Shown in pieces: positions 1 through 10,991 of a stretch of 64,000 nucleotides of DNA; position 1 is the stretch's first letter; the number at the start of each line of letters is the position of its first letter. The DNA comes from Aeromicrobium massiliense JC14. GTDB taxonomy: Bacteria; Actinomycetota; Actinomycetes; Propionibacteriales; Nocardioidaceae. Location: positions 215,223 to 279,222 of the forward strand of contig NZ_HE978636.1 in the NCBI RefSeq assembly GCF_000312105.1. The letters are read 5' to 3'. Below the pieces are notes generated by a model. It ran no database searches. It was not told the origin of the DNA and saw nothing but the letters and a program-made list of their open reading frames with translations. A program made the position numbers and the translations under genes.

Positions 1-1730
1 CCGGCTACTCCGACTTCGGGTACGGCACGGCCAGCTCGAAGATGTACTGGAACATGTTCAGCGGCGCGAACTGCACGAACTACGCGGCGTACCGGCTGAT
101 CACCAGCCAGGGCGTCACCAGCACCCGTCCCTGGACCGGTAGCGGCAACGCCAAGAACTGGGGCGTCGCCATGTCGCAGTACCTGACACAGACGCCCACC
201 GTGGGCTCGATCGCCTGGTTCCCGCACAGCGGCTCGGCCGGTCACGTCGCCTACGTCGAGAAGGTCGGCACGAAGTCGATCATCATCTCCGAGTCCAGCT
301 GGGGCGGACCCCTGCTGCGCTGGCGCCAGATCAACCGCGAGGACTCCGGCCGGTGGCCGAGCGGCTTCCTGGTCATGAGCCTGCCCACCCTGGCCAAGCC
401 GACGGTGTCGGGCACGGTCAAGGTCGGCGCCACGCTCAACGCGTCCACCATCACCCCGGCGCCGAAGGTCGCGGCCGACTCGATCACCTACCGCTGGCAG
501 GCCGACGGCAAGTCGATCTCGGGCGCGGGCACGCAGTCGTTCAAGCCCACGCAGGAGCAGCTGAACAAGGCGCTGGCCGTCCGGGTCGTCGTCAAGCGCG
601 GCACCCTGGAGACCTCCACGCTCTACTCCGCGGCCAGCCGCGTCCTGCCCGGCAGCCTGGCCACCACCGTGCGGCCCGCGATGTCCGGCACCGCCCGCGT
701 CGACCAGGTCGTCCGCGCCACCGGCGGCACCTGGAACGTCCCCGGGCTGACGCTGCGCTACCAGTGGATGGCCGACGGGAAGCCGATCCCCGGCGCCACC
801 TCGGCGACGCTCACCGTTCCGGGCTCGGCCGCGGGCAAGAAGCTGACCGTCGCGGTGTCGGCGAGCCGGGCTGCGTACAGCACCACCACGGTCTCCTCGA
901 CCGCCGTCGCCGTCCCGTGGGGCACGCTCACGGTGAAGCGTCCGACGACGTTCACCGGCGGCAAGGCGGTCGGAGCGACCGCCACCGCGGACGCCGGGTT
1001 CTCCCGCGACGACGTCTCCGTCCGCTACGCGTGGACGCTCGACGGCGTGGCGATCCCCGGCGCCACCGGCCGCACGTACACGCCGCGAGGGCAGGACCGT
1101 GGCAAGCGGCTCGGCGTCGTGGCCACGGCCTCGCGCAGCGGCTACGTCGACGTGTCGTCGACCTCCGCCGCCGGGTCCGCGATCGTCAACGGCACGATGC
1201 GCCGCACCACGCCGACGCTGCGCGGCACCGCCGCCGTGGGTCGCGACCTGGCCGTCAACGGCCTGTCGTGGGCGCCGGGCGCGCGCTACCAGTACCGCTG
1301 GCTGGCCGACGGACGCGTCGTGAGCGGCGCGACCACCTCGCGCCTCACGCTGACCCCGCAGCTGCGTGGCAAGCGCATCACCGTCCAGGTCACGGGGACG
1401 GCCGCGGGCTACGACACCGCGACGGCGACCTCCGCCGCCACGGGCCGCGTGGCCAACGGCACGATCAGCGCCTCGGTGACGGTCAAGGGCACCGCGAAGG
1501 TGCGGGGCAAGCTCAAGGCGACCGTCGCGGTCAAGCGTCCGGTCACCGGGCAGCGCACCGTCCGCTACCAGTGGCTGCGCGACGGCCGCACGATCAAGGG
1601 CGCCACGAAGTCGTCGTACCGCCTGACGACGGCCGACCGGCGGCACCGCATCTCGGTCAAGGTCACGGTCAGCTCCACGGGCTACACGACCAAGCGGATC
1701 ACGAGCCGCCGCACCGGCACCGTCCGCTGA
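1..1730 (+). CDS. CHAP-domain secreted protein with Ig-like repeats (5' end missing)
   Basis: The frame is open from the left edge, so the true start and any signal peptide lie outside the window; the first ATG seen (42) is inside the CHAP domain. CHAP (NlpC/P60-like amidase/endopeptidase) proteins cleave peptidoglycan. The expected catalytic Cys is in NCTNYAAYRL (codon at 72-74) and the His in GHVAYVEKV (codon at 243-245). After the catalytic part come five repeats of about 80 residues, each carrying a core of the type Y-x-W-x-x-D-G-x-x-I-x-G-A, as in YQWMADGKPIPGAT and YQWLRDGRTIKGAT. These look like bacterial Ig-like modules on cell-surface proteins. The protein ends in a basic Ser/Thr/Arg-rich tail without an LPXTG motif. 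Function as a secreted wall hydrolase or surface protein is inferred. It converges on map across a strong hairpin. Confidence 0.85.
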   Translation, partial: GYSDFGYGTASSKMYWNMFSGANCTNYAAYRLITSQGVTSTRPWTGSGNAKNWGVAMSQYLTQTPTVGSIAWFPHSGSAGHVAYVEKVGTKSIIISESSWGGPLLRWRQINREDSGRWPSGFLVMSLPTLAKPTVSGTVKVGATLNASTITPAPKVAADSITYRWQADGKSISGAGTQSFKPTQEQLNKALAVRVVVKRGTLETSTLYSAASRVLPGSLATTVRPAMSGTARVDQVVRATGGTWNVPGLTLRYQWMADGKPIPGATSATLTVPGSAAGKKLTVAVSASRAAYSTTTVSSTAVAVPWGTLTVKRPTTFTGGKAVGATATADAGFSRDDVSVRYAWTLDGVAIPGATGRTYTPRGQDRGKRLGVVATASRSGYVDVSSTSAAGSAIVNGTMRRTTPTLRGTAAVGRDLAVNGLSWAPGARYQYRWLADGRVVSGATTSRLTLTPQLRGKRITVQVTGTAAGYDTATATSAATGRVANGTISASVTVKGTAKVRGKLKATVAVKRPVTGQRTVRYQWLRDGRTIKGATKSSYRLTTADRRHRISVKVTVSSTGYTTKRITSRRTGTVR

Positions 1731-1763
1731 GCCGCGGCGGGCCCGACCCCGCCGGACGCGACC

Positions 1764-1795
1764 GCGCCCGCCGTCCCCTCGGGGGCGGCGGGCGC
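1764..1795. terminator. Bidirectional hairpin terminator between the CHAP gene and map
   Basis: A perfect 10-bp inverted repeat (1764-1773 with 1786-1795) continues inward as CCCC/GGGG around a very small loop. It lies between two convergent stop codons and could serve both strands. There is no clear T tract. Confidence 0.7.
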
Positions 1796-1827
1796 AGTGC
1801 TGTGCGGGAAGAAGTGCGTCGGGGCGG

Positions 1828-2643
1828 TCAGTCGCCGGCGTAGGGGGCGCCGAGCGCCTCCAGCGCGGCCCGCCCGCCGTCGGGCGCGGTGAGCACCCAC
1901 AGGCCGTCAGCGGTGATGGCCACGCTGTGCTCGAAGTGGGCGGCCCACGAGCCGTCCAGGCTCACGACCGTCCAGTCGTCCTCGAGCGTGCGGGTCTGGG
2001 ACGTGCCGAGCGTGATCATCGGCTCCACGGCGATGGCCATGCCCGCCTTCAGCCGGGCCCCCTTGCCGGGACGGCCGACGTTGGGGACGTCCGGCGGCTG
2101 GTGCATGGCCGTGCCGATGCCGTGGCCGGTGTAGCCGGTGACGATGCCGTACTCGCCCTGGGACGCGACGTACGTCTGCACCGCGTGGCCGACGTCGCCA
2201 ACACGGCCACCGTCGTGAGCGGCCGAGACGCCGTGCCACATGGCCTGCTCGGTGACCCGCAGCAGGTCCTGGACGCGCTCGGGCACCTCCCCCACCGCGA
2301 CCGTGACGGCGGAGTCGCCGTGCCAGCCGTCGACGACGGCGCCGCAGTCGATCGACACGACGTCGCCGTCGGCGATCACCCGGTCGCCGGGGATGCCGTG
2401 GACGACCTCGTCGTTGACCGACGTGCAGATGACGCCCGGGAAGCCGTGGTAGCCCAGGAAGTTCGAGGTCGCGCCCATCTCGGCGATCGCGGCCCGGGCG
2501 ATCGCGTCGAGGTCGGCGGTCGTCATGCCCGCGGCGACCTGGTCACGCAGCCGGGCGAGCGTGTGGGCGACGACCAGGCCGGCCTCGCGCATGACGCGCA
2601 GCTGGGCGGGGGTCTTGAGCTCGATCCCGCGGTCGAACAGCAC
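1828..2643 (-). CDS. map: Methionine aminopeptidase, type I
   Basis: Removes the initiator methionine from nascent proteins in the cytosol, using a dinuclear metal centre. The 271-aa length fits a type I MAP. Family landmarks in order are GYHGFPGVICTSVNDEVVHG, the metal-ligand Asp in VVSIDCGAVVDGWHGDSA, the His of TGHGIG, and the Glu residues of AVEPMI and FEHSVAI. The start is GTG at 2643, 5 nt after the adk stop, so it is translated from the secY-adk-map transcript. In many actinobacteria infA-rpmJ-rpsM-rpsK follows map. Here the operon ends and meets a convergent CHAP gene instead. Confidence 0.96.
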   Translation of the reverse strand: MLFDRGIELKTPAQLRVMREAGLVVAHTLARLRDQVAAGMTTADLDAIARAAIAEMGATSNFLGYHGFPGVICTSVNDEVVHGIPGDRVIADGDVVSIDCGAVVDGWHGDSAVTVAVGEVPERVQDLLRVTEQAMWHGVSAAHDGGRVGDVGHAVQTYVASQGEYGIVTGYTGHGIGTAMHQPPDVPNVGRPGKGARLKAGMAIAVEPMITLGTSQTRTLEDDWTVVSLDGSWAAHFEHSVAITADGLWVLTAPDGGRAALEALGAPYAGD

Positions 2644-2648
2644 GGGGC

Positions 2649-3211
<563 letters not shown>

Positions 3212-3212
<1 letters not shown>

Positions 3213-4516
3213 TAACGCAGGAACCCTTCGTAGTTGCGCTGCTGGAGCTGGCTCTCGATCTGCTTCACGGTGTCCAGGCCGACGCCGACGATGATGAGGA
3301 TCGTCGTGCCGCCGAACGGGAAGTTCTGGCTGGCGCCGAGGACCGCGACGGCGATCATCGGGATCAGCGAGATGAGCGCCAGGTACGTCGCGCCGGGAGC
3401 CGTGATGCGGCTCAGGACGTACGCCAGGTAGTCCTGCGTCGGGCGGCCCGCGCGGATGCCCGGGATGAAGCCGCCGTACTTCTTCATGTTGTCGGCGATC
3501 TCCTCCGGGTTGAAGGTGATCGACACGTAGAAGTAGGCGAAGAAGACGATGAGCACGACGAACGTGGCCATGTACAGCGGGTGGTCGCCGCGCACGAAGT
3601 TGTCGTTGATCCACTGCGCCCAGGGCTTGTCCTGGTTGAACTGCGCGGCCAGGGCCGGGAGGTACATGAGGCTCGAGGCGAAGATGACCGGGATGATGCC
3701 GGCCTGGTTGACCTTGAGCGGGATGTAGGTCGAGGAGCCGCCGAACATGCGGCGTCCGACCATGCGCTTGGCGTACTGCACCGGGATGCGGCGCTGGGCC
3801 TGCTCGATGAAGATGACGCCGGCGACGACCACGAGGCCGACCAGGCAGACGATCGTGAAGGTCGTCCAGCCGTTCTGCTGGCGGATCTGCCACATGGCGC
3901 CGGGGAACGTGGCGACGACCTGGGTGAAGATCAGCAGCGACATGCCGTTGCCGACGCCGCGGTCGGTGATCAGCTCGCCGAACCACATGATCATCGAGGT
4001 GCCGGCGACCATCGTCAGGACGATGAGCAGGAAGGACAGGATGCTGTCCTCGTTGTAGAGCAGTGCGCCGCAGTCGATGCCGCCGAAGAGCTGGCCGCTG
4101 CGCGCGAGCGCGACGATGCCGGTCGCCTGCAGCACGGCCAGACCGAGGGTCAGGTAGCGCGTGTACTGCGTGATCTTCGCCTGGCCGGACTGGCCCTCCT
4201 TCTTCAGCGCCTCGAGCCGCGGGATGACCACGACGAGCAGCTGAAGGATGATGCTGGCGGTGATGTAGGGCATGATCCCGAGCGCGAAGACCGTCAGCTG
4301 GAGCAGCGCGCCGCCCGAGAAGACGTTGATCAGCGCGAACAGGCTGCTGTTGTCACCGGACGACGCGAGGTCGACGCACCGCTGCACGTTCGGCACGTTG
4401 ATGCCGGGTGCGGGCACGGTCGAGCCCAGTCGGAAGAGCACCAGGATGCCCAGGACGAACAGCATCTTGCGACGCAGCTCGGGCGTCTTGAACGCGTTAG
4501 CGAAGGCGCTGAGCAC
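3212..4516 (-). CDS. secY: Preprotein translocase channel subunit SecY
   Basis: Forms the membrane pore of the Sec translocon with SecE and SecG. The protein has 434 aa with about ten hydrophobic segments. It begins with the actinobacterial N terminus [18 protein letters not shown] and contains the cytosolic-loop motif [15 protein letters not shown] chose GTG at 4516 because GGAGGAA lies 6 nt upstream. An in-frame ATG at 4558 would add a 14-residue Arg/Gly-rich leader with no family support. A strong terminator separates secY from rplO, so secY-adk-map probably has its own promoter. A TAGAGT -10 candidate lies just after that terminator, but I see no convincing -35. Confidence 0.95.
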
Positions 4517-4606
4517 GACGTTCCTCCTCGAGTGCCCGGGGCGTCCCCGGGCGGCCATGGGTGGGCGGGCGGCAGACCCGCCTCGCAGACTCTAACAAGA
4601 CACAAA

Positions 4607-4639
4607 ATCCGCCGGGACTCCCGTGGGGTCCCGGCGGAT
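4607..4639 (-). terminator. Terminator after rplO
   Basis: A perfect 12-bp inverted repeat (4607-4618 with 4628-4639) is followed on the minus strand by a TTTTGTGTCTTG stretch, as in an intrinsic terminator. It ends the S10-spc ribosomal transcript before secY. Confidence 0.85.
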
Positions 4640-4651
4640 CCTGTGGCGGAC

Positions 4652-5092
4652 TCACACCTCGGTGGTGCTGCCTCCGGCGGCTTCGATCTTGTTCTTGGCC
4701 GAGGCCGAGAACTTGTGCGCGGTGACCTGGACCTTGACGGTCAGGTCGCCCTGGCCGAGCACCTTGACCTTGTGGCCCTTGCGCACGGCGCCCGCACCCA
4801 CGAGGGCGTCGACGTCGATCGCGCCGCCCTCGGGGAAGAGCTCGGAGATGCGGTCCAGGTTCACGACCTGGTACTCCTCGCGGAAGGGGTTCTTGAAGCC
4901 CTTCAGCTTGGGGAGACGCATGTGGATCGGGACCTGGCCGCCCTCGAAGCCGACCGGCACCTGGTAACGGGCACCGGTGCCCTTGGTGCCACGGCCGGCG
5001 GTCTTGCCCTTGGAGCCTTCACCGCGACCCACACGGGTCTTCGCGGTCTTGGCGCCGGGGGCAGGACGCAGGTGATGGAGCTTGAGCGTCAT
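4652..5092 (-). CDS. rplO: 50S ribosomal protein L15
   Basis: Component of the large ribosomal subunit, needed in late 50S assembly. The 146-aa protein starts [15 protein letters not shown] and has the Gly/Arg/Lys-rich loop [19 protein letters not shown] that threads into 23S rRNA. It is the last gene of the spc block, one base after rpmD, and is followed by a strong hairpin terminator. In many bacteria the transcript continues into secY; here that link is broken. Confidence 0.97.
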   Translation of the reverse strand: MTLKLHHLRPAPGAKTAKTRVGRGEGSKGKTAGRGTKGTGARYQVPVGFEGGQVPIHMRLPKLKGFKNPFREEYQVVNLDRISELFPEGGAIDVDALVGAGAVRKGHKVKVLGQGDLTVKVQVTAHKFSASAKNKIEAAGGSTTEV

Positions 5093-5093
5093 G

Positions 5094-5275
5094 TCAGTCG
5101 ACCTCCTCGACGGTGACGAGGTGCGGGATGGTGTTGATCATCCCGCGGATCTCGGGGCGGTCCTCGACGACGCTGATGTCGCCGATGCGCTTGAGGCCCA
5201 GCGAACGCAGCGTGTGGCGCTGGTTCTGCTGGCGACCGATGCCCGACTTGACCTGGGTGACCTGCAGCTTGGTCA

Positions 5276-5276
<1 letters not shown>
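5094..5276 (-). CDS. rpmD: 50S ribosomal protein L30
   Basis: Small 60-aa large-subunit protein ([16 protein letters not shown]...), containing the family segment [17 protein letters not shown] in slightly altered form. The ATG shares one base with the rpsE stop (TGATG), which implies coupled translation. L30 is absent from some bacteria, so its presence here is normal but not universal. Confidence 0.96.
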
Positions 5277-5878
<602 letters not shown>

Positions 5879-5918
5879 GAGGCACTCCTCTTGTCAGTCA
5901 TGTTCGTGCAGCCGGTCA

Positions 5919-6302
5919 TCAGAACGTCAGCCCCTTCTCGCGCGCGCCGTCAGCCAGCGCGGCGACACGGCCGGCGTACTTGTTGCCGGCGCGGTCGAAG
6001 ACGACCGTGTCGATGCCGGCGGCCTTCGCACGGTCGGCGACGAGCTCGCCGACCTTGCGGGCCTTGGCGGACTTGTCGCCCTCGAACGAGCGCAGGTCCG
6101 CCTCCATCGTCGAGGCCGACGCGAGCGTGCGGCCCTCCAGGTCGTTGACGACCTGGGCGACGATGTGCTTGCTCGAGCGGGTGACGACCAGGCGCGGACG
6201 CTCGGCCGAGCCGCTGAGCTTCTTGCGGCCGCGGATCTGACGACGCAGGCGCGACGCGGTGCGGCCCTTGACGGTCTTGTTGTGCTTGATGGAGATCGCC
6301 AT
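5919..6302 (-). CDS. rplR: 50S ribosomal protein L18
   Basis: 5S rRNA-binding protein of the central protuberance. The 127-aa protein has an N terminus rich in Lys/Arg ([14 protein letters not shown]) and the family segments [17 protein letters not shown] and [24 protein letters not shown]. It starts 2 nt after the rplF stop. Confidence 0.97.
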   Translation of the reverse strand: MAISIKHNKTVKGRTASRLRRQIRGRKKLSGSAERPRLVVTRSSKHIVAQVVNDLEGRTLASASTMEADLRSFEGDKSAKARKVGELVADRAKAAGIDTVVFDRAGNKYAGRVAALADGAREKGLTF

Positions 6303-6304
6303 GG

Positions 6305-6847
6305 TTACTTACCAGCCTTTCCGGCCTTGCGCAGGACGCGCTCGCCGGCGTACCGGACACCCTTGCCCTTGTACGGCTCGGGCTTGCGCAGCTTGCGGAT
6401 GTTCGCCGCGACCTCGCCGACCTTCTGCTTGTCGATGCCGAGGACCGCGAACTTCGTGGCGGACTCGACGGTGAAGGTGATGCCCTCGGGCGCCTCGATC
6501 GGGACCGAGTGGCTGAAACCGAGGTTCAGCTCGATCGCGGACGGGCCCTTGGCCAGCACGCGGTAGCCGACGCCGACGATCTCGAGCTTCTTCTCGTAGC
6601 CGTCGGTGACGCCCACGATCATGTTGTTGACGAGGGTGCGCGACAGGCCGTGGAGGGCCTTGCTACGACGCTCGTCGTTCGGGCGCTCGACGAGCAGCGA
6701 TCCGTCCTCGCTCTTGGCGACGGTGATCGGCTCGGCGACCGAGTGCGAGAGCTCGCCCTTCGGACCCTTGACGGTGACGTCCTGGCCGTCGATCGTCACA
6801 GTGACGTTCGCGGGCACGGGAACGGGAATCTTGCCAATGCGCGACAT
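6305..6847 (-). CDS. rplF: 50S ribosomal protein L6
   Basis: Large-subunit protein near the factor-binding site. The 180-aa protein begins [15 protein letters not shown] and ends with the signature [15 protein letters not shown]. The two L6 repeats have normal length. It is preceded by rpsH and followed by rplR within a few bases. Confidence 0.97.
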   Translation of the reverse strand: MSRIGKIPVPVPANVTVTIDGQDVTVKGPKGELSHSVAEPITVAKSEDGSLLVERPNDERRSKALHGLSRTLVNNMIVGVTDGYEKKLEIVGVGYRVLAKGPSAIELNLGFSHSVPIEAPEGITFTVESATKFAVLGIDKQKVGEVAANIRKLRKPEPYKGKGVRYAGERVLRKAGKAGK

Positions 6848-6860
6848 GAAACGTCCCCTC

Positions 6861-7268
6861 TCACCAGACGTAGGCGAGGACTTCTCCGCCTACACCCTTG
6901 CTGTTGGCCTCACGGTCGGTGAGCAGTCCCTGGGACGTGGAGATGATCGCCACGCCGAGACCGCCCAGGACCTTGGGCAGGTTGTTGGACTTCGCGTACA
7001 CGCGCAGGCCCGGCTTGCTGATGCGGCGGATGCCGGCGATCGAGCGCTCGCGGTGCTTGCCGTACTTCAGCGTGATGGTGAGCGACTTGCCCACCTCGCC
7101 CTCGCTGGGCTCCTTCACCGAGAAGTCGGTGATGTAGCCCTCGCGCTTCAGGATCTCGGCGACGCCGGCCTTCAGCTTCGAGAACGGCATGGTCACGGAG
7201 TCGTGGTACGCCTGGTTGCCGTTGCGCACACGCGTGAGCATGTCCGCGATCGGGTCCGTCATTGTCAT
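6861..7268 (-). CDS. rpsH: 30S ribosomal protein S8
   Basis: Primary 16S rRNA-binding protein; in E. coli it also represses the spc operon. I chose the ATG at 7268 ([17 protein letters not shown], 135 aa), which is the usual actinobacterial N terminus, with GGAAA 7 nt upstream. A longer in-frame start at 7301 adds an unsupported Arg/Asn-rich leader, and the ATG at 7262 is a near alternative. The C terminus carries the expected [13 protein letters not shown] segment. Confidence 0.95.
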   Translation of the reverse strand: MTMTDPIADMLTRVRNGNQAYHDSVTMPFSKLKAGVAEILKREGYITDFSVKEPSEGEVGKSLTITLKYGKHRERSIAGIRRISKPGLRVYAKSNNLPKVLGGLGVAIISTSQGLLTDREANSKGVGGEVLAYVW

Positions 7269-7357
7269 TGCTGTGTTTCCGTTCCTGCCGCGGTTTCGCA
7301 TCCCGTCCCAGCCGCCGGAGCGGACGGTGTGGGAGGACCTACGGCATCAGAGGTGAA

Positions 7358-7543
7358 TTACCAGGAGCTCTTGGTGATGCCCGGGAGCTCGCCGCGGTGC
7401 GCCATCTCGCGAAGGCAGATGCGGCAGAGGCCGAACTTGCGGAAGACCGCACGCGGACGACCGCAGCGCTGGCAGCGGGTGTACTCGCGCACCGCGAACT
7501 TCTGCTTGCGGGCCTGCTTGACCCGGAGGGCAGTCTTCGCCAT
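7358..7543 (-). CDS. rpsZ: 30S ribosomal protein S14, zinc-binding type
   Basis: The 61-aa S14 has two CxxC pairs (C24/C27 and C40/C43) that bind zinc. This separates it from the zinc-free, roughly 100-aa paralogue induced under zinc starvation in actinobacteria, which is not in this window. It lies 1 nt after rplE. The 89 nt between it and rpsH contain no gene. Confidence 0.97.
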   Translation of the reverse strand: MAKTALRVKQARKQKFAVREYTRCQRCGRPRAVFRKFGLCRICLREMAHRGELPGITKSSW

Positions 7544-7544
7544 G

Positions 7545-8105
7545 TCAGTTCTCCTTGTAGGGGAAGCCGAGGAGCTTGAGGAGCGCGCGCCCCTCCTCGT
7601 CGGTGGTCGCCGTCGTGACGATGGTGATGTCCATGCCGCGCTGACGATCGACCTTGTCCTGATCGATCTCGTGGAACATGACCTGCTCCGTGAGACCGAA
7701 CGTGTAGTTGCCCCGGCCGTCGAACTGCTTGGGCGACAGGCCGCGGAAGTCGCGGATGCGCGGGAGCGCCAGCGTCAGCAGGCGGTCCAGGAACTCCCAC
7801 ATGCGGTCGCCGCGCAGCGTGACGTGCGCGCCGATCGGCATGCCCTCGCGCAGCTTGAACTGCGCGATGGACTTGCGGGCCTTGGTGACCTGCGGCTTCT
7901 GGCCGGTGATCGCGGTGAGGTCGCGCACGGCGCCCTCGATCAGCTTGCCGTCCTTGGCCGCGTCGCCGACACCCATGTTGACGACGATCTTGGTCAGGCC
8001 GGGGACCTGCATGACGTTCTTGATCTCGAGCTGGTCACGCAGCGCGGGGAGGATCTCCTCGCGGTAGCGGGCCTTGAGACGAGGGATCTCGGTCGTGGTC
8101 GCCAT
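7545..8105 (-). CDS. rplE: 50S ribosomal protein L5
   Basis: 5S rRNA-binding protein that contacts the P-site tRNA. The 186-aa protein has the L5 signatures [15 protein letters not shown] and [15 protein letters not shown]. It is placed between rplX and rpsZ, as in most spc operons. Confidence 0.97.
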   Translation of the reverse strand: MATTTEIPRLKARYREEILPALRDQLEIKNVMQVPGLTKIVVNMGVGDAAKDGKLIEGAVRDLTAITGQKPQVTKARKSIAQFKLREGMPIGAHVTLRGDRMWEFLDRLLTLALPRIRDFRGLSPKQFDGRGNYTFGLTEQVMFHEIDQDKVDRQRGMDITIVTTATTDEEGRALLKLLGFPYKEN

Positions 8106-8107
8106 GC

Positions 8108-8470
8108 TCAGATCTCCTTTCCGGTCTTCTTGGCGATGCGCACGGAGCGCTGGGCCTCGTACGTGGAGCCGTCGGGACGACGCTTGGTGACGTCGTCGCG
8201 GCGGTAGCCGACGCGCGACGTGGTCTTGCCGTCGTCGCCGTCGACCAGCAGCTGCACGTTCGAGACGTGGATCGACGCCTCGGCGGTGATGATGCCGCCC
8301 GAGGTGCCGGCGCCGGGCTGGCCGGCCTTGGTGTGCTTCTTGACGCGGTTGACGCCCTCGACGACGACGCGCTGCGCGTCGGTCAGGACCTCGATGACCT
8401 TGCCCTCGACACCCTTGTCCTTGCCGGCGATGACCTTGACCTGGTCACCCTTCTTGATGGACAGAGCCAT
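8108..8470 (-). CDS. rplX: 50S ribosomal protein L24
   Basis: Assembly-initiating large-subunit protein with an N-terminal KOW motif ([16 protein letters not shown]). The ATG at 8470 gives 120 aa starting MALSIKKGD. The longer open frame runs back into rplN and is not used. It sits 1 nt after the rplN stop. Confidence 0.96.
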   Translation of the reverse strand: MALSIKKGDQVKVIAGKDKGVEGKVIEVLTDAQRVVVEGVNRVKKHTKAGQPGAGTSGGIITAEASIHVSNVQLLVDGDDGKTTSRVGYRRDDVTKRRPDGSTYEAQRSVRIAKKTGKEI

Positions 8471-8471
8471 C

Positions 8472-8840
8472 TCAGAGCACCTCCGGAGCGAGCGAGATGA
8501 TGCGCATGAACTTCTTGTCACGAAGCTCACGGCCGACCGGGCCGAAGATGCGCGTGCCGCGCGGGTCTCCGTCGGCCTTCAGGATGACGGCCGCGTTCTC
8601 GTCGAACTTGATGTAGGAACCGTCGGGGCGACGGCGCTCCTTCACGGTCCGGACGATGACGGCCTTGACGACATCACCCTTCTTGACGTTTCCGCCGGGG
8701 ATGGCGTCCTTGACGGTGGCGACGATCGTGTCACCGATGCCGGCGTAGCGCCGGCCGGAGCCGCCGAGCACACGGATGCAGAGGATCTCCTTCGCACCGG
8801 TGTTGTCGGCGACCTTGAGTCGCGACTCCTGCTGAATCAT
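8472..8840 (-). CDS. rplN: 50S ribosomal protein L14
   Basis: 122-aa protein at the subunit interface, starting [18 protein letters not shown]. The signature [21 protein letters not shown] is complete. It lies 10 nt after rpsQ and is the traditional first gene of the spc operon. No promoter or terminator is visible between rpsQ and rplN, so S10 and spc genes appear to form one transcript. Confidence 0.98.
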   Translation of the reverse strand: MIQQESRLKVADNTGAKEILCIRVLGGSGRRYAGIGDTIVATVKDAIPGGNVKKGDVVKAVIVRTVKERRRPDGSYIKFDENAAVILKADGDPRGTRIFGPVGRELRDKKFMRIISLAPEVL

Positions 8841-8850
8841 CGATCGTCTC

Positions 8851-9135
8851 CTACTTGGCCTTCTCGAGGACCTCGACGACGCGCCAGCGCTTGGTCGCCG
8901 ACAGCGGTCGCGTCTCCATGATGCGGACGCGGTCGCCGACGCCGGCGGCGTTGGTCTCGTCGTGGGCCTTGAGCTTGGTGTTACGGCGCTGGACCTTGCC
9001 GTACAGGGCGTGCTTGACGTGGTCCTCGACGTTCACGACGACGGTCTTGTCCATCTTGTCGCTGACGACCAGGCCTTCACGGACCTTGCGGGCGCTCCGC
9101 TCGTTCACGGCATCTTCCTTCTTGTTCGCGCTCAT
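8851..9135 (-). CDS. rpsQ: 30S ribosomal protein S17
   Basis: Primary 16S rRNA-binding protein with an OB fold. The ATG at 9135 gives 94 aa and overlaps the rpmC stop by 4 nt (ATGA). The core starts at [16 protein letters not shown] and contains [16 protein letters not shown], with an N-terminal extension of about 20 residues as usual in actinobacteria. Confidence 0.96.
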   Translation of the reverse strand: MSANKKEDAVNERSARKVREGLVVSDKMDKTVVVNVEDHVKHALYGKVQRRNTKLKAHDETNAAGVGDRVRIMETRPLSATKRWRVVEVLEKAK

Positions 9136-9362
9136 GCCGAGACCTCGTTGTCCTCGACGATGCCCAGCTCGCGCTCGCGCAGGACCGTGTAGATCCGGGC
9201 GATGTCCTTGCGGACGGTGCGCAGGCGGGCGTTGTTCTCGAGCTGACCGGTCGCGTTCTGGAAGCGGAGGTTGAACAGCTCCTCCTTGGCCTCGCGCAGC
9301 TTCGCGGCCAGGTCGTCGGCCGACAGGCCACGCAGGTCGGCGGCGGTGGTGGCGTTCGCCAT
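9132..9362 (-). CDS. rpmC: 50S ribosomal protein L29
   Basis: Protein at the exit-tunnel rim, near the trigger factor and SRP docking site. It has 76 aa with the coiled helices [19 protein letters not shown] and [15 protein letters not shown]. The ATG at 9362 overlaps the rplP stop (TGATG). A GTG one codon upstream (9365) is also possible. Confidence 0.96.
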   Translation of the reverse strand: MANATTAADLRGLSADDLAAKLREAKEELFNLRFQNATGQLENNARLRTVRKDIARIYTVLRERELGIVEDNEVSA

Positions 9363-9778
9363 CACTGATCACCCTCTCGCGTGATGAATCGGGCCTTCAT
9401 GGGCAGCTTGTGGATCGCGCGGCGCATCGCCTCGCGGGCCACGTCCTCCGGGACGCCGGACAGCTCGAACATGACGCGTCCGGGCTTGACGTTGGCGACC
9501 CACCACTCCGGCGAGCCCTTGCCCGAGCCCATGCGGGTCTCGGCGGGCTTCTTGGTCAGGGGACGGTCCGGGTAGATGTTGATCCACACCTTGCCGCCAC
9601 GCTTGATGTGGCGCGTCATGGCGATACGAGCGGACTCGATCTGTCGGTTGGTCACGTAGTGACCCTCGACAGCCTGGATGCCGTACTCGCCGAACGCCAG
9701 CTGCGTGCCGCCCTTGGCCATGCCTCGGCGCTTCGGGTGGTGCTGCTTGCGGTACTTGACCCTGCGGGGAATCAGCAT
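9362..9778 (-). CDS. rplP: 50S ribosomal protein L16
   Basis: Binds near the peptidyl transferase centre and is needed for tRNA positioning. The 138-aa protein begins [19 protein letters not shown] and contains [19 protein letters not shown]. The start shares one base with the rpsC stop (TGATG). The open frame extends upstream through rpsC, but this is a shadow. Confidence 0.97.
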   Translation of the reverse strand: MLIPRRVKYRKQHHPKRRGMAKGGTQLAFGEYGIQAVEGHYVTNRQIESARIAMTRHIKRGGKVWINIYPDRPLTKKPAETRMGSGKGSPEWWVANVKPGRVMFELSGVPEDVAREAMRRAIHKLPMKARFITREGDQ

Positions 9779-10569
9779 CAGCTGGCCTCTCCACTCGGCG
9801 CCGCAGCGGCCTCGGCCGCGGGCGCAGCCTCGGTGGGCTGACCGTCGCGAGCGGGACGCTCGGGACGACGACCACCACGGGCGGGACGGCGACCACCGGG
9901 GGCCGCAGCGCGCTTGGCCGCCTCGGCCTCGCGCTCGGCGCGGGTGCCGGCGACCTCGCCCTTGTAGATCCAGACCTTCACGCCGATGCGGCCGAAGGTC
10001 GTCTTGGCCTCGTAGAAGCCGTAGTCGACGTCCGCACGCAGGGTGTGCAGCGGCACGCGACCCTCGCGGTAGAACTCCGAGCGGCTCATCTCGGCGCCGC
10101 CGAGACGGCCGGAGCACTGGATGCGGATACCCTTGGCGCCCGAGCGCATCGTCGACTGCATCGCCTTGCGCATGGCGCGACGGAACTGCACACGACCGGA
10201 GAGCTGCTCGGCGACGCCCTGGGCGACCAGCTGCGCGTCCATCTCCGAGTTCTTGACCTCGAGGATGTTCAGCTGCACCTGCTTGCCGGTGAGCTTCTCC
10301 AGGTCGCCGCGGATGCGGTCGGCCTCGGCGCCACGGCGACCGATGACGATGCCCGGACGCGCGGTGTGGATGTCGACGCGGACACGCTCACGCGTGCGCT
10401 CGATCTCCACCTTGCTGATGCCGGCGCGATCCATGCCCTTGGTCAGCAGCTTGCGGATCTTGACGTCCTCGCCGACGTAGCTGCTGTACAGCTTGTCCGC
10501 GTACCAGCGGCTCTTGTGGTCGGTCGAGATGCCCAGTCGGAAGCCGTGCGGGTTGATCTTCTGTCCCAC
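9778..10569 (-). CDS. rpsC: 30S ribosomal protein S3
   Basis: Forms part of the mRNA entry channel and helicase. The GTG at 10569 gives 263 aa beginning [13 protein letters not shown] and overlaps the rplV stop (TAGTG). A KH domain ([17 protein letters not shown]) and the S3 C-terminal domain ([21 protein letters not shown]) are intact. The last 50 or so residues form a low-complexity tail, first Arg/Gly/Pro-rich and then Ala/Glu/Pro-rich, as in other high-GC actinobacteria. Confidence 0.96.
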   Translation of the reverse strand: MGQKINPHGFRLGISTDHKSRWYADKLYSSYVGEDVKIRKLLTKGMDRAGISKVEIERTRERVRVDIHTARPGIVIGRRGAEADRIRGDLEKLTGKQVQLNILEVKNSEMDAQLVAQGVAEQLSGRVQFRRAMRKAMQSTMRSGAKGIRIQCSGRLGGAEMSRSEFYREGRVPLHTLRADVDYGFYEAKTTFGRIGVKVWIYKGEVAGTRAEREAEAAKRAAAPGGRRPARGGRRPERPARDGQPTEAAPAAEAAAAPSGEAS

Positions 10570-10991
10570 TAGCGGTTCCCACCCTTCTTGTTCGTGTCGT
10601 CCGCAGGCTGCACGACCACGGTGATGTGGCTGGTGCGCTTGAGGATTCGGTTGGCAGCGCCCTTGGCGCGCGGCCGCCAACGCTTCATGGTCGGGCCCTC
10701 GTCGACGAGGACCTTGCTCACGACGAGGTTCGCGCGGTCCAGGTCCTCGGTGCTCGTCGCGTTGGCCACGGCCGACTGGACGAGCTTGTAGAAGACCTCG
10801 GAGGCGGCCTGCGGAGCGAACTGCAGGGTCGCCAGCGCGCTGTCGACGTCGGCGCCGCGCACGAGCGCGGCCACACGGCGGGCCTTCTGCGGGGTGACGC
10901 GCACGAAGCGCGCGACCGCGAAGGAGCCGGCCTCGTCACCGAGGAGGCTGTCCCGACGGGCACTGGTGTTCTGACGGGTCGCGGCGGTCAT
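10569..10991 (-). CDS. rplV: 50S ribosomal protein L22
   Basis: Lines the peptide exit tunnel with its beta hairpin. It has 140 aa with a 25-residue N-terminal extension before the conserved [20 protein letters not shown]. The hairpin region [18 protein letters not shown] is of normal length, with no indel of the type linked to macrolide resistance. The start overlaps the rpsS stop by 4 nt. Confidence 0.97.
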   Translation of the reverse strand: MTAATRQNTSARRDSLLGDEAGSFAVARFVRVTPQKARRVAALVRGADVDSALATLQFAPQAASEVFYKLVQSAVANATSTEDLDRANLVVSKVLVDEGPTMKRWRPRAKGAANRILKRTSHITVVVQPADDTNKKGGNR

